Made by a program: the position numbers and the translations under genes. The notes beneath the pieces are model-generated. The model was not told the DNA's origin. It did no database searches and saw only the letters and a list, made by a program, of their open reading frames with translations. Of a stretch of 64,000 nucleotides of DNA, positions 1 to 40,774 are shown in pieces (position 1 is the stretch's first letter; every line of letters begins with the position of its first letter). Source of the DNA: Opisthocomus hoazin (taxonomy: Eukaryota > Chordata > Aves > Opisthocomiformes > Opisthocomidae); NCBI RefSeq assembly GCF_030867145.1, contig NC_134421.1, forward strand, positions 31,255,979 through 31,319,978, in the 5' to 3' direction.

Positions 1-129
1 TGCTGTCCGAACACCGAGCAGCGACGCTGCCCCGGTCGCCCGGCCCACGGATCACCAGCAGACTCCAGTCTGCGGTCTCCCACCCGGCAGGGCTCCGTGG
101 CCCCCCGCACACCCACTGCCCGTCCCTAC

Positions 130-299
130 CCAGTGCCGCATGCTGCTGGCGGCCGGCCGGACCTCGCCCGCAGCTCGTTGTGGACGGGCACGCAGTCCTC
201 GATGAAGGTCTTGTCCGCGATGCTCGGTAAGGCAGGCGACCGCCCGGCTGCAGCCCTCAGCACCGGCCACAAGGCCAGCGCGGCCGCCCACGGCCCCAT
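130..299 (-). CDS. GLIPR1-like CAP-superfamily protein, first coding exon (frameshifted, partial gene)
   Basis: Read from the ATG at 299 on the minus strand, the product starts with a hydrophobic signal-peptide-like stretch (WAAALALWPVL), then LPSIADKTFIEDCVPVHNEL. This matches the start of the mature CAP domain in GLIPR1 (LPDI..EDFIKDCVRIHNKFR). After HNELR the frame is lost, and the expected continuation (GEVRPAASSM..W, the CAP pattern V-x-P-x-A-S-x-M) appears in another frame. The shift equals one missing base in a short G run near 173-178. The donor is GTAGGG at 129-124, and with the missing base counted the exon would be 171 nt and end in phase 0. Remaining exons lie beyond the left edge. 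GLIPR1 and GLIPR1L genes neighbour CAPS2 in human in the same relative orientation. It may be GLIPR1 or a GLIPR1L gene; the frameshift may be an assembly error or real decay. Confidence 0.7.
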
Positions 300-459
300 G
301 GCCGCGGCCCCCGGGGCCTCTTCCAGAACCTTCCCCGCCGGGGAGCGGCGCGGCGCCAGGAGCCCGCCGGGGGGCGCTGTGCCGCCGGCGGGGGAGAGGC
401 GGGCGCCGCTCCGTCGCGCTGGGCGGCGTCTCTTTGGCCGGAGAGCGGCGGCGGCGGCC

Positions 460-628
460 ATGGCGGCGTCGGGGCTGCAGCAGGTGCTGGTGTCCGTGGT
501 GCTGGTGCTCTGCGTCTTCGTCGTCATGCCCAGGATGTTCGGGGGGCGAGGAGGCGGGCGGGTGGGCCGGTCTCCGCGGGGCGGCAAGGCCGGCCCCGGC
601 CATTACGATCCCCGTCCGCACCGCAGAG
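460..628 (+). CDS. RIC3-like exon 1
   Basis: Encodes residues 1-56 plus one base: the N-terminal hydrophobic segment QVLVSVVLVLCVFVV, then a basic, Gly-rich linker. The donor is GTAGGA at 629. It lies wholly within the CpG island. Confidence 0.8.
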
Positions 629-3600
629 GTAGGAGCCGCGGCGGTGCCGAGGCCGCGCCGGGGTTGGTGTTCCGGGCGGGAGCTGCTCAGGGCCGGGCCC
701 GGTCTCGGGCGGGCCGGAGGGGAGAGGAGGGGAGGGGACCCCCCGGGAACGGAGCGGGCTGTGCTTCGGCTCGGCTTCGCCTGGCGGGAGGCGGCGGGGG
801 GTTTGCGGGGCCGGCGGAGGGAGAGGCCTCGTCAGGCGGCTCCCGGCTGGCGGGCGTGCTCCGAGCTCTGCGCCTTGACCTTCCACCGCCCGCCCCCTTG
901 CATGTTGTGCTCTGCTGCTGCGTTACGGGTTTGTTGCTTGTCTGCGTTGTCGTGAGGAAATTACAGTTAAGTGCAGGTGACACCCTGTTACTGGAGGCAG
1001 TTTAACGAATGGTGCCTGCAGGGCCGCAGTTAGTGGCTGGAGCAGATGAGTAGCTGTGAGGTGTCAGAGAGAGGAGAAAATTCACTGCGCCTGTTGGGGC
1101 TGCCGTAAAGAAGCCAAGTGTTGCTGTAAGTAAACATGAGCACAGACTCCTTTGAGATTTGTCAGGTCGTGGATTGGAAGGAGTCCAAGATGCTTGTTTA
1201 GAAGAGATATCACTGAATGGGCTAGGGAACTTACTGCTTGTTAAAGCTCAAGTGATGTACACGTATGTTAAGCTGTGTCAGTATACATCAGCTGAGGATT
1301 TAGCTCAAGGTTCAAAGGTCTCTTTTCATTTTGGAAAATAACACAAAGCCTGCTTGCTTGAGGTAGCTCTGTGATTCATTGATGATGCCTTCCAACGCAT
1401 TGTAAACCAAGAGACAGATAGTTGCTGTAATCTTCCAAATTATGTGTCAGTGCTTTTCCCCATGAGTAGCTTTCAAAGGCAGAAAAAGTGAGGCCTGAGC
1501 TGCTACCATGTTCTTCCCAGCTGATGTCAAACTTAATGTGCTTCATAAGCTCTACCCTGGCCTGTTTTGCTTGATTACTTTTAATTTGTATGGTAGCTGT
1601 CATTTCCTATAGATCAAATTCCTTTAAAACCAATCCTTAATAAAAGCAGCACTTCACATGCCTCTGATTCTACTGATGTATTGGCCCAGCACTGTGTGAA
1701 ATAAATTTCAGGCAGATCTGCAGTTCTCACCTGTCTGGGTTTTTCTTCTGTTTGGCCAGTAGCTCACTCTGCTCTTTCTTTTGTGGGAAAAACTTGGTGC
1801 AGGACACTGGACTCCATTAGGATTCTTCTGTGCCAGGAAGGTGTTGTTTTCCTTGACCACATTCTTGTTTGCTTGACTTGAGGAAATATTTTCATGTGTG
1901 CTATTAGATATTTTCTTAAATCTCATCATTTACATTAAAAACAAATAGAACTGAAAGTAAGGGAGAAAGAGTGAGTGCAAACTTAAAAGTAGTAATCAAT
2001 GGGAAACATTCTGAAAGTAGGAAAAATGTATGTGAGATAAAACGTGATTTCCAGATTAGTTAGTGCTGTTTTAGTAAGTCTGAACCTGTTCATGTTGAAA
2101 GGTGAATGTCTGCCTGAACTTGCATTAAATGATTAAGGTAGCTTGAATTCTGCCTGTATCATCTAGGGTGTTTAATTTTTTGTGTAACTATCCACTTCTG
2201 TTTGAAGTTCCATTAAACAAAAATACAGATAAAAGGTCTACTCCCAAATGCGCGTGTGGCAAACCGGTCAATGATGTGGAAGAACTAGCGGTAATGCCTG
2301 GCACAACTTGACTGCACAGCTGATAGTAAACCTCGCTACAGTCAGGTCATCCCTGGAAGTCTGAAAAACTGTTCTGGCTACTGCGACTTAGACAATTCTA
2401 AAATGCTGTTGGACATCTCTTATCGCCAAGTACCAGCTTAGGTTAGCAGAATTAGATTCTTGTTTCTCATGTATTTGGAAGAAGCTGTAGCCAAACAGTT
2501 GTTTCACTGGAAGTTGTAATGTTAATTTTTTTTCTCTACCTGATTGTGGCTGTCTCTTTCACACTCAAGTTATGTTATGGTAAATTTTTGAAATGCCACT
2601 GTTTCACTATTAATTGACAAGGAATGATTTGCATAATGGTCTTTGGGAGTTTTTATCAAACGGGAATCTTGTTTTACCTATACTTGGTTCTGATATGTTA
2701 AATTGTGACGAACTACATCTTCAAAGGGATTTGAAAGTACAAGTCTAGGCAGTCAGTTGAGACGTCAGTGTAAAACTTCACACACCCCCAGTCACCTGCT
2801 GTCTGCCTCTGCAAGCAGCCGCATTCTTTAGCGGATAGGGCTGTTTCTTATGTGCATGTCCCATGAACCCCAGATTTAACTACCAAATAACCTAATTCCC
2901 AAGTCAAGCAATGACACTGGCTGTTCTTTCATCTGCTCCCTGTTCTGGCAGGCAAATGACATGCAACGATACTGCAGGCTTCCAAGGTTGCATCTCTTTG
3001 CTATTGTGTAATCTTTTCCTGATAAATATATGATTTGCAGAGCTACAGCGCTTCTAAGCTTGTGGGAATATCCACATAACACTGAATTTACTGTCAAAAT
3101 AATGAAAGCAGCAGCACAGCATGTGTATTTCAACAAAACATTTTTTTGTGGGACTAGACAATTCAAGTTTCTACTTAACTCCTTTGTTGCAGAGGAAAAA
3201 TATTGATTTGTAACTCTTCTTGGCATTATCAATAGTTTCTCTTCAGTGTACTTTAATTTCAAGATCTAAGTTGTTTCTTGTTACATCTACTTTTCTGTGG
3301 CTTGCTGTGGGTTTGCCAATATTGCTGTGAAGGGAGAAACTTAAAACTTATGTCTTAAAGAAACACAGAAATTTAGTTTGAGAGTCTTTGCTGCCTAGAT
3401 TTAACTTTGCATTCTATTCATGAAAGAGTGATTTTTAATTTTTTTTCTTTTGTAACTTTATTTGGATGCAGGGCTGACCACACCATCTTAGAAGAGTGAT
3501 GAACAAAGATGATGACACAAGAAGAAACAATTTAATTCCAGTTGTGAAGCTGATTGGACTCTTAATTTCCTTTCTAACTTTGTTGTCTTTCTCTCAATTT

Positions 3601-6600
3601 CATTTTTAAGATAGTCCTCAGACAGTTCATCAAGTTCATCTTAATCCAGGAAATTCTGACAGTAATACTTATCAGAGTATTCAGCAGATGAGAAATGCAA
3701 TGGAAAAAGAGATAAAGAGTGAGAGAACAAGAGGAAATGGTAGAGAGTTAGCATTCACCCTCATGCCGTTGTATGCTCTTGGAGTGGGAGTGTTTGCAGC
3801 ATACAAATTTCTGAAGGTAAGCCATAAGAAAAGGAGTAAATTATTAAAATCAGAAGGAAATGTAACTGGTTTGGGTTTTTTCCCCCTGCAATTGAGAGCC
3901 CGTGTATATGGTTGTCCAAAGCCATTTCTTGCTCAGTTTGACTTTGAATGGGAGTTCCAAAGCTAAAATGATAGCATATCTATTTCTTCCTTGTGAAGGC
4001 TTCTGACTTGTCTTTTTTTAGACACTTCAAGAATTGAGAATCTTACACTCCTTCCCCTGCCCGGACCTCAAATAGCAATGTGAGAACCTAAACAGTGCTG
4101 TTACCTGAGGCTGTAACTTAAGCCTCAGAAGTATTTTGCTTCCTTTTCATTCTTCAGAATGAGGTCGCGTGTGGGAAGGAGATGGACGACTCCTGCAGAG
4201 CAGTAGTCTTAGATTAGCAATTAGACAGAATAGCAAGTAGTCTAGCCCTTTTGTCTGGGCTTCTCATTTGGTCATGCAGCTGCAACATAAGACTTCTATC
4301 CATGAAATGTGATAGCTTTTCTACTGTTAATAAATTAAGAAAGGAGAACACATGATCAGTTGGTTGTTTTTTGGGTTTTTTTTTTAATATCTTGTCTTGA
4401 TATGTATTATTCATAGTAAGTGATACTACAGCACTTGCAGTGCTGAGAGTGCACCTGGAACATTGTTGCTTGCCTTCAGGGGAAAAAAAAAATCTTAAGC
4501 ATGAACAGGACCGGAGAAAGCATCTTGATTTCCGTAGTCAGTTTTATATAATCTATGTGAGAAAAATACAACAGCTTACCAAGATGAGCATAGAGGCTGA
4601 CCAGTTTGGTTTTAAAAATAAATTCAATTAAGTTGTAAATAAGACGTAAACATAATAAAAACAGTAGTTTGGGTATTACAACTCTTTACACTTGCGCTTG
4701 TGGGATTGAAATGTAAATATTTTTATAATAGCATCTTTATTACCTTAAGAAAGAAATTGTACTTCCTAGTTAATGGTAGGAGACTGGATCCAGTAACGTA
4801 GAAGGTTCCATGTGTTCATTTTTGAAAACTGGAGTTGAAATAGCAACTGCTTTCTTTTACAACTTTTGTTAGTCATGTTGTCTTTGCTTAAAATCAGAAA
4901 TGTTAGTTTAAGAGAGGAAGAAGACATGGCAGAAAAAAAGTTTCGTTAATGGAGCACATTTTTGTGGTTGCTATTTAGTTTCAGTAACTTTCTAAAAGCA
5001 TTTTTATGTTTAATGTACAAATAGTGATGAAGTCTTTTAACACAATTATATTTATTAAAGATGAAGTCACATGAAGAAAGTCTCTCCAAAAAGGAAAAAA
5101 GTACAGAAGACAAGGCAAAGGAAACTGGTAAGATACCCATTCAGAATGTGTATGTTCACCAAAAACGCACATTTCCTGCTGGAACAAGCTACATATTTTC
5201 ATTGATGCAGTCTAGCTGAAGGAGAACAATCTTCTAAGTTACTTACATGCAGTTAGGAACCTACAAAAACCCACTTTGTTATTCTGTATATTTGAAACAC
5301 TTCTTAGAGATTTGTTTGAAAACTGCAGGTGGTAGCACTCTTTAAAAACAGCTGTAGTGGTATAGTATGGTTCTCTGCCTTTTAATTTCTGACATTTTTT
5401 TCACTTAAGACCTATTCAGTTTTCTTCAGGACAATAGGATGTTTAAATAGGATATAATACTCCAGAATTAATAGGGTATTTGAAAAGGATATAATGGTCT
5501 GCTTTAGAATTGAACTGTATTGATAGTGGAACAGTATGGATAAACAATTATAGAGACTGTTGAATTTTTGGGCCAGAGACCTGCGAAACTGTTTATAGCA
5601 GAGATAGAATAAAGGATACCATCTTTTTCTTCATGATACAGAGCACTCTTGACTGTCTGATTCAGTCTATTCTACACATGCCAAGAAGTGGGCTTTCCTG
5701 TGGAGAAAAAGTTATGGCACATCAAAGTTGAGCTGTTTTCATCCTTTTTTTTCCCTTTGTATATACACATTTTCAGTTAAAGAACTAGCAGCCTCTTTTG
5801 GTGTCTCTGTACACCAGATCTGTAATCAGGATCAGCAGTGATTTACTGCTCTGCCTGTGCACCATCCTTGTGTGTGGCATTCTTCTTTTTTCAAAGCTTA
5901 ATAGTATTTTAGGAGGAGTTACTTCTTTCAACTCTAGCGCGTTAAGTGTTGAATATGTTTGTGAGTTGTGAGTGGGCAAATTCTTGACAGTGTATTAAGT
6001 ATAAATACACTACTTACACCTCAGGAAGTCTTGGAACTGCAGAGTTTTTGAGGCTGGGAAGGCGAGAGCCACATTCTTGCTCAGCTTCTGCTAAGGTGTC
6101 CTCTGTTTGGGCATTGTTGGATGGGAAGGACTTCTGAGCACACATAGTAAAGCTTCTGTTCTTACCCCCACCGCTCCCTTTTCATATTTTTCATAGTTTT
6201 TTTCAAATCTGCCTGACTGAAAAAAAAAAAAAAATCCTTTTGGCATTGTAAATACATTTCTTAATGTTCTCTCTCTCCTCCACACCCCCCCCCCCGGTTT
6301 TGTTTCGTGTTTGTTTGTTGTTAGAGCATCAACTTTTAGAACTGGAGCAGCATCTGGCACAGACAGAGAAAATGTTAAATTCTTTATTAACTCAGTTGGA
6401 TCCACTGTCAAACTGGTGAGTGTTTCTAAAAGATCTCAGTAATTTTTTGTAAATTGAAATTCTCCAAAATGTTGACAAAGAGTTCTTAGAATGTTCCTTA
6501 TATATAGGTAGGGAAGAGTGTTTAGGAACCTTCTTTAATCACTGTTTCTGTAGCTTTTTTGCAGGTAATACCTATTCTGCAGTTTGTAATCTTTTCCACA

Positions 6601-8538
6601 GACACCTCCCATCTCTTGTTCACCAAACAAATGCAAAAGCTCACACTTATGATCACATTACTGTGGCTTAACAAGTTAAACTTTAATACTGACCAAGGAG
6701 ACTAATAGTGAAAATATACTTAAGCTCGGTAGCATTTGAAAATCCTTGTGGAAATGAGATTTCTGGTAGCAGAAAGAGTTTCTTCCTTTTGATATAATTA
6801 GAAGACAAAATTAGTTATCAAGGTACAGCTGCTTATTTTTGTGTTTTGAAATGAACCTGTTAAGTGATTGTGTGTGTTTCGTGGAAATACCGCTTCTCTG
6901 TTGTAGTGTAACAAGGGAGTAAGTAATGTAACCTCCTTGTAGTTTTAGAGATGTTCTTTTCTTAAGAAGCTAGGGCCTTATCCATCTACTGGAAATAAAA
7001 ATATCCATGTGGTCCAGTTTGTGTAGACTGACATCCTTCATGAAGCCTAGTTTAAAACGTGCAGGATTTCATGATTGTTGCTTTAGTGTACTTCTGAACT
7101 GAATGTGCTGAAACTATTAAGCAGCAAATTCACTGACCAATTTGCCTAACAAATTTCTAGTAATGATGGGGAGGAGAGAGAGTAAACAAAACCTGAAATA
7201 AAGGAGAAAAGCCTCAAACTCTGAAGTTCTGTATTAGGCATTGTTGTACTAAAAATAAAATTACTTTCAATGATTGTTTCTTTCAGTAGTCGTTACTCAA
7301 CCTTGGCCATTGGGGCTCCAGTGTTGGAATTCAGTGACTGCATTATTCAGTAGGTCTATGTGGTGGGCTCCCCACTGCTCAAGAGACAGTTCTCAAAGAA
7401 AAGCTTGACCTAAATATGTCACTAATTTAGCTGTGGTATTTAATCCACAGAATGAAATATTGCAATCTTGTGTATTATAATCAAGCACTCACTTCCAAGA
7501 TAATCTTTCAGCTGTTGTCATCTGTCTTTTTTGCTAGTGTTAATGCTTTAGCTTGTGAGCAGAAAGATGAAATAATGACACAGCTCCAATCAATTAGACG
7601 ACTGATGAAAGAAAGTGGATTGGATAAATCAGAAAACAACGTGAAAGGTACTTTGATTTCCAGCAGGATGGATAACTGAGTAGTTCCTGTTTTAGAAGAA
7701 TAAACAGATCTTCCTATAATCATGTTCGGCTCCTGCATCTTAGGTAATATGTGTGGGATTTATTTCATTCTGGAGGAGTACCATTCTTCCTGTTTGAGGT
7801 GTGTATCTAATTTCAGATTTTTGATAAAATCATGATTTTTTTTTTTTTTAAGAACTAGTGCTAAAATTGAACTAGGATAAGACCGCACAGTCACATTCTG
7901 CTTTGTTAAAATGGGCTTCTTGACTGTGAGTTCCTGAGCAGTCTGTTAGTATTGGACTGACTTTAGTCTGAGGATTCCCAGATGGAGACCTCCGAGGCTG
8001 TGGGTAATGCTTGCATAATATATTACACAACAAATTGTATAGTAGTTTCAACTGGAGACTTCCAGGAGGAGCATAGTAGTCCAAGAGAAATCTTAAATGT
8101 TGAGAACGGTTCACTAGACATTTGGGGAATTTTTACATTAGTTAAGTCTTAATAAAAGAGAGAAAACAAATAAAAAAATACATTTTCTACTTCTAAACTG
8201 ACCTGACATTTTTAACCTTTCTAGTAATTTAAACTTTCATTTTGATTTTTTTTTGTGAATTGTAAGATGTCAGCCACATTTGTAATGAGCAGCTTGAAGA
8301 TCTCATTCAGTCATTTGCTGAACATTCTCAAGAGAAAGAAATGGACGACAGAGAAGACAGTAATGAAGATTTGCTTGAGGATGTTGATAATGATTACAGA
8401 ATAGAAAAGCATGAAATATTTGATGAATGTGAAGTACATCAGTTTGAGCCAGATATGGTAGAAGACCAAGAAATGTTAAATAAAGATGCCATTGAATCAG
8501 AAGAGAGAGGATTGAGGAGACGTAATAGATATGAATGA
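460..8538 (+). CDS. RIC3/CCDC107-family membrane protein (six coding exons, whole gene span)
   Basis: Six exons join in phase (460-628, 3611-3816, 5061-5127, 6325-6415, 7538-7647, 8267-8538) to give 915 nt, or 304 residues plus stop. All boundaries are GT-AG. Layout: N-terminal membrane segment (about residues 7-24) followed by PRMFGGRG, like the start of RIC3; a second membrane segment at about 104-124; a coiled-coil-prone stretch at about 150-203 (LEQHLAQTEKMLNSLLTQLD, then QLQSIRRLMKESG) resembling both CCDC107 (LAQTEQHLNNLMAQLDPL) and RIC3; a strongly acidic stretch from residue 240; and a C-terminus ending GLRRRNRYE, like the GLRRR of CCDC107. RIC3 is an ER chaperone for nicotinic acetylcholine and 5-HT3 receptors. 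Whether this protein shares that role is inference. Length lies between CCDC107 and RIC3. It could be a bird CCDC107 or a separate paralogue. The start is chosen by the RIC3-like N-terminus and a good Kozak context (GCCATGG). Confidence 0.8.
3611..3816 (+). CDS. RIC3-like exon 2 (second membrane segment)
   Basis: The acceptor TTTTTAAG ends at 3610 and the donor GTAAGC starts at 3817. It encodes residues 57-125: a polar Gln/Asn-rich stretch, a charged stretch (MEKEIKSERTRG), then the membrane segment LMPLYALGVGVFAAYKFLK. The YKxLK ending is like CCDC107. Confidence 0.85.
5061..5127 (+). CDS. RIC3-like exon 3
   Basis: The acceptor TTATTAAAG ends at 5060 and the donor GTAAGA starts at 5128. A 67-nt exon carrying a Lys/Glu/Ser-rich charged linker (HEESLSKKEKSTEDKAKET). 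It is supported mainly by the phases: zero on entry, one on exit, exactly what the neighbouring exons need. Confidence 0.7.
6325..6415 (+). CDS. RIC3-like exon 4 (coiled coil, first part)
   Basis: The acceptor TTGTTAG ends at 6324 and the donor GTGAGT starts at 6416. It encodes the heptad-like LLELEQHLAQTEKMLNSLL and TQLDPLSN. This is the segment most like CCDC107 (LAQTEQHLNNLMAQLDPL). Confidence 0.85.
7538..7647 (+). CDS. RIC3-like exon 5 (coiled coil, second part)
   Basis: The acceptor TTTTTTGCTAG ends at 7537 and the donor GTACTT starts at 7648. It encodes VNALACEQKDEIMTQLQSIR and RLMKESG, comparable to the REITRVMKEG segment of RIC3. Confidence 0.85.
8267..8538 (+). CDS. RIC3-like exon 6 (acidic C-terminus and stop)
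   Basis: The acceptor TTGTAAG ends at 8266 and the stop TGA is at 8536-8538. It encodes ICNEQLEDLIQSFAEH, a long Asp/Glu-rich stretch with few hydrophobic residues, and the basic tail GLRRRNRYE. The 3' UTR follows. I saw no canonical AATAAA soon after the stop, so its end is unknown. Confidence 0.85.
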
Positions 8539-10139
8539 AATCTGCATATGTAAAGCTTTCAAAAGCTTATGATTTTTTTTTAAATGTTGTCTGCACTTTA
8601 AACTGTTTTGAATGAAGTTATGTGCACTGCTATATGCTTTAAAAAGAGAGGTGAAATACTGCCTGTGCTCATATCTGTGATGGTTTTGTAACTGTCTTCA
8701 GTGGCAGCAGAATTTCACTCAGGATGTTTACGTATTTGTTTCTATTTATTTTTTTCCTAAAAAAATATTTCTGTACACTGTATATAACACACTGTAACTA
8801 TATCTGATGCTTCACTAAAATTTTAGAATATCTTGTAATTAAGACTATAAAGAATAGATGTTTCATGAGTGTTTTGTAACTAGTAAGCATGGTGCCACGT
8901 GAACTGTGACTTCCTTGAGTTCGTTAAAGAGCATGCACTGATGGTTTTAGCTCTTTGTGGAAAACTTTTCCTTGGGGGGCAATGGAAAGCAGTATGGGTT
9001 GTCTTAGAGATACATTCATAGTCAAGTTTCTTTATTTGGAGAGAGAAATTTAGCCATAGACACTATTTTAAAGCAATTATGTCCGAGTTCGGTGTCTCTT
9101 CAAGAATGGTGTGTAGTATTGTATGCCAATTTAAACCTTAATGCGTTACATTGAATCACTTAATTTCTTCCCCACCTGTCACTGGTGAAATTCAGCAGCT
9201 GCCTAATGATTGGTACCATTATTACTATATCCCTGTTTCATATTTAAACACAATATAATCTGGCCTTTTGATTCATTGTAATAACTTTTTCTTACATCAG
9301 TATGAACAGATGTATAGCTATGTATCATTCAGGAGCTGTGGGGATTGGGGGTTTCTTTTTTCAGTACATTATGCCGACTTGATAGTGGCTTGTTTTAGGT
9401 CAATGTTGAGCATTTTCTTCCTTTGCCAGAATCATTTTTGTCCATACCTTTATTTTCTACTAATTTTTTGTTCACTGAACGCACGTGCTGATGGAACTGC
9501 CACCATTTCATGACAGGAGTTACGTTAGAAGTAGGTCTGACGGTACAACACTGAAGTGTTGTGTTTTATAATTGCATGACTTTTAAGTAGGCCAGTTACA
9601 ATGCCTGAACTCTTTTGCCATCTTTATTCTCACAGGAAAATAACACATGGATTTGTTTTCATGGAGGAAATGTACTGTAGTTAAAAGGGACCAAACTCTT
9701 AGTGTCGCTCACTGAAACAGAATGAATTGTTTATTCTCGTGTAGAAACAGGGTGCGCGTTGGGTTCTAAAAATGGGTCACACAGGCTTGGAAGTAGCAGC
9801 ATCCAGAAACACATCCTTACCGCCAGCGCCTTTGTAGTTTTGCAAGAAGTGAGATTTTGCCGAACTTTGTAAAACAGAGTGACCAAAAAGCCAGGGTTTC
9901 TCGAGAGGTGGCGGATTTTTCCCCAGGACAGCACGGATGTATTAGAACTGGTACTTGGACACAATTTGATGTTTAAAAATAGCTGACGTAGGTCTGGTCA
10001 TTCTGGATAACTGGAACCGTTTTAAAAAAATCGTAATGGCACAGAGGCTGGCCTCCGGGATGACTGATAAGGCTAATTAAAGTGAACTGCAACTGCTTTC
10101 AAAGCCTTTGCTGGGAGAGAATGAAGGAACGGGAACCCA
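8539..10139. other. RIC3-like 3' UTR and intergenic spacer before CAPS2
   Basis: AT-rich DNA with T-rich stretches. The first part must be the 3' UTR of the RIC3-like gene. No open frame here resembles a protein and no repeat family was recognised. Confidence 0.5.
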
Positions 10140-10960
10140 GCGTGCGGCGCTTGCCGTGTGCGGCCCCGCCGCCCGTGCTGCCAGCCGGTGTCTAGAGGCT
10201 TTGGGCTGTTCTGGGGCAACTGCTGTGCTCTGAGGCAGGGCCGCGGACGCTCACCGTGAGCCCCGTCGCTGCCACGCCGCGGTCCCCGCCGCCAGCCGCC
10301 CGGCTCCGCGGCGGGCACGGGCCTGCGCAACGCCCAGCTCTCCGGGCCGGGGGCTGCGGGCCGGCGGCCTTGCCGCCGAGCGCGGGGAGGGCTCTTCGGG
10401 CTTGCCGCCGCGGCCTTTCCTCGGGGGGAACCGGGAGCCCGCCTTCCCCGCTCGGCGGAGGTGGCACCGCGCGGAGCTTCCCGGCGCGGATTGGCCCCTC
10501 TGCGCTGCTGTAGCCGGCCGGGCCCCGAGGCGGGCGGCGGCCAGGCTGCGGGCCTGGCGGCGGGGCGCGGTTACCATGGAGACGCGCGGGGGCGGGCCCT
10601 TTCCCGCGGCTCGTCGCGGCCTGTCCGTGAGGACGCTGCGGTGAGACCGCTCCGGGACCCGGCCGGTGCCCTGCCCTGCCTTGTGCCTGCCTGGGTGCGA
10701 TCCCGGGAAAACCCAGCTTTTCCCTGGAGCTATCTGAGCCGATAATAAGTGTTTCACCTCCTTCATGGTAAAGTGACTTCGGTGCGTTCGCCGTTAAGTG
10801 CAGCAGGGCTGTCTTCTCTCCGTGCCCTCGGCTGGGAGGGCGGTGGGTTTCAGTATGAGGCCTGCGGCCGTGCGGAGCAGGCGGCTGGGGGTCTAGAGCG
10901 CCCCGAGAGCGGGGTACAGCTGGTAGGCCGCCCGGGCTCCCTGCGGGCCCAGCAGCCGTG
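10140..10960. promoter_or_regulatory. CpG island / CAPS2 promoter with non-coding first exon
   Basis: An abrupt GC- and CpG-rich block lies between AT-rich flanks, upstream of the CAPS2 start codon. A good donor, GCG|GTGAGA at 10640/10641, probably ends a 5' UTR exon. The likely receiving acceptor is the T-rich tract ending in AG at 11572, just before the coding ATG at 11602. The short ATG-started frame at 10576 reaches a stop right after such splicing, so it would be at most an upstream ORF. Confidence 0.7.
10570..10583 (+). promoter_or_regulatory. RFX X-box-like motif in CAPS2 promoter
   Basis: GTTACCATGGAGAC fits the X-box layout: half-site GTNRCC, spacer AT, then GGAGAC, a common variant of RGYAAC in cilia-gene promoters. 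It lies about 60 bp before the predicted first-exon donor, inside the CpG island. RFX factors bind such sites in ciliary genes; binding here is inferred. Confidence 0.55.
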
Positions 10961-11601
10961 CTGCTGCTTCGCTCTTGGGAGCTAAAACCTGCTCAGTGGG
11001 TGGAAACAGGGGCGGCTTTTGTAGGTGGTGGGTTGAAAATGGAGCGTCTGATTTCTGGGAAATAAGCGATAGGCTTTTTGGTTCAAAACTGGCTGGGTGG
11101 AAGGAGGAACCAGCGGAGCAGGAGATACCATGCTGGTAAAACATCGCTCTGGAGCTCCGCGAGGCTGGCTGTGCACCAGGAGGGCCCGTGTGCCTTCCTG
11201 AAAGCACCTGGTCCCAGGGCAGGGTGCAGCTGAGAGCCAGGCAGCAGTTGTAAGTGAAGAGTGAAGGTTTGATGTTGTCAAGGGGTAGCAAATCAGTAAT
11301 GCTGGTGTGAGAAGGAATCAAGAGAAGTGTAAGGGAAAGAGGGAGTTAAATGTGAGGCAAAGGCTTAAATCTGAACAGGAATCTGGTTAAGCGTTAGCAA
11401 GGAGAGACTGAAATGAAGAGGTGGTGAAAAAGGGAAGCTTTTCATAGCTTGCTGACGACAATACCCAAATCATTGGTGATGGGCACATTTTTTCTAATGC
11501 AATATCGTTTATTTGCAGAAGTACTTTTGTAAAAAATACACAATTTTCTCAATAGCCTTTACTGTTTTTTAGTTTATTCTGAAGGCTGCCATTGAATTTG
11601 C

Positions 11602-40720
<29,119 letters not shown>

Positions 40721-40774
40721 AATGGAAGACAACAAAAATGAAGAAGAGGCATTTTCTAAACAAGGAATGAGCTA

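Larger units (their letters stand above)
1..960. promoter_or_regulatory. CpG island with divergent promoter (GLIPR1-like / RIC3-like)
   Basis: The sequence is very GC-rich and dense in CpG up to about position 960, where it turns AT-rich. It contains the start codons of two divergent genes, minus strand at 299 and plus strand at 460. No TATA box was noticed between them. This fits a CpG-island bidirectional promoter. Transcription start sites cannot be placed from sequence alone. Confidence 0.75.

Noticed and set aside
434-955. Alternative frames and read-through of RIC3-like exon 1 into intron 1
   Set aside because: The donor at 629 is supported by phase with exon 2; sequence beyond it is GC-rich intron without family match.
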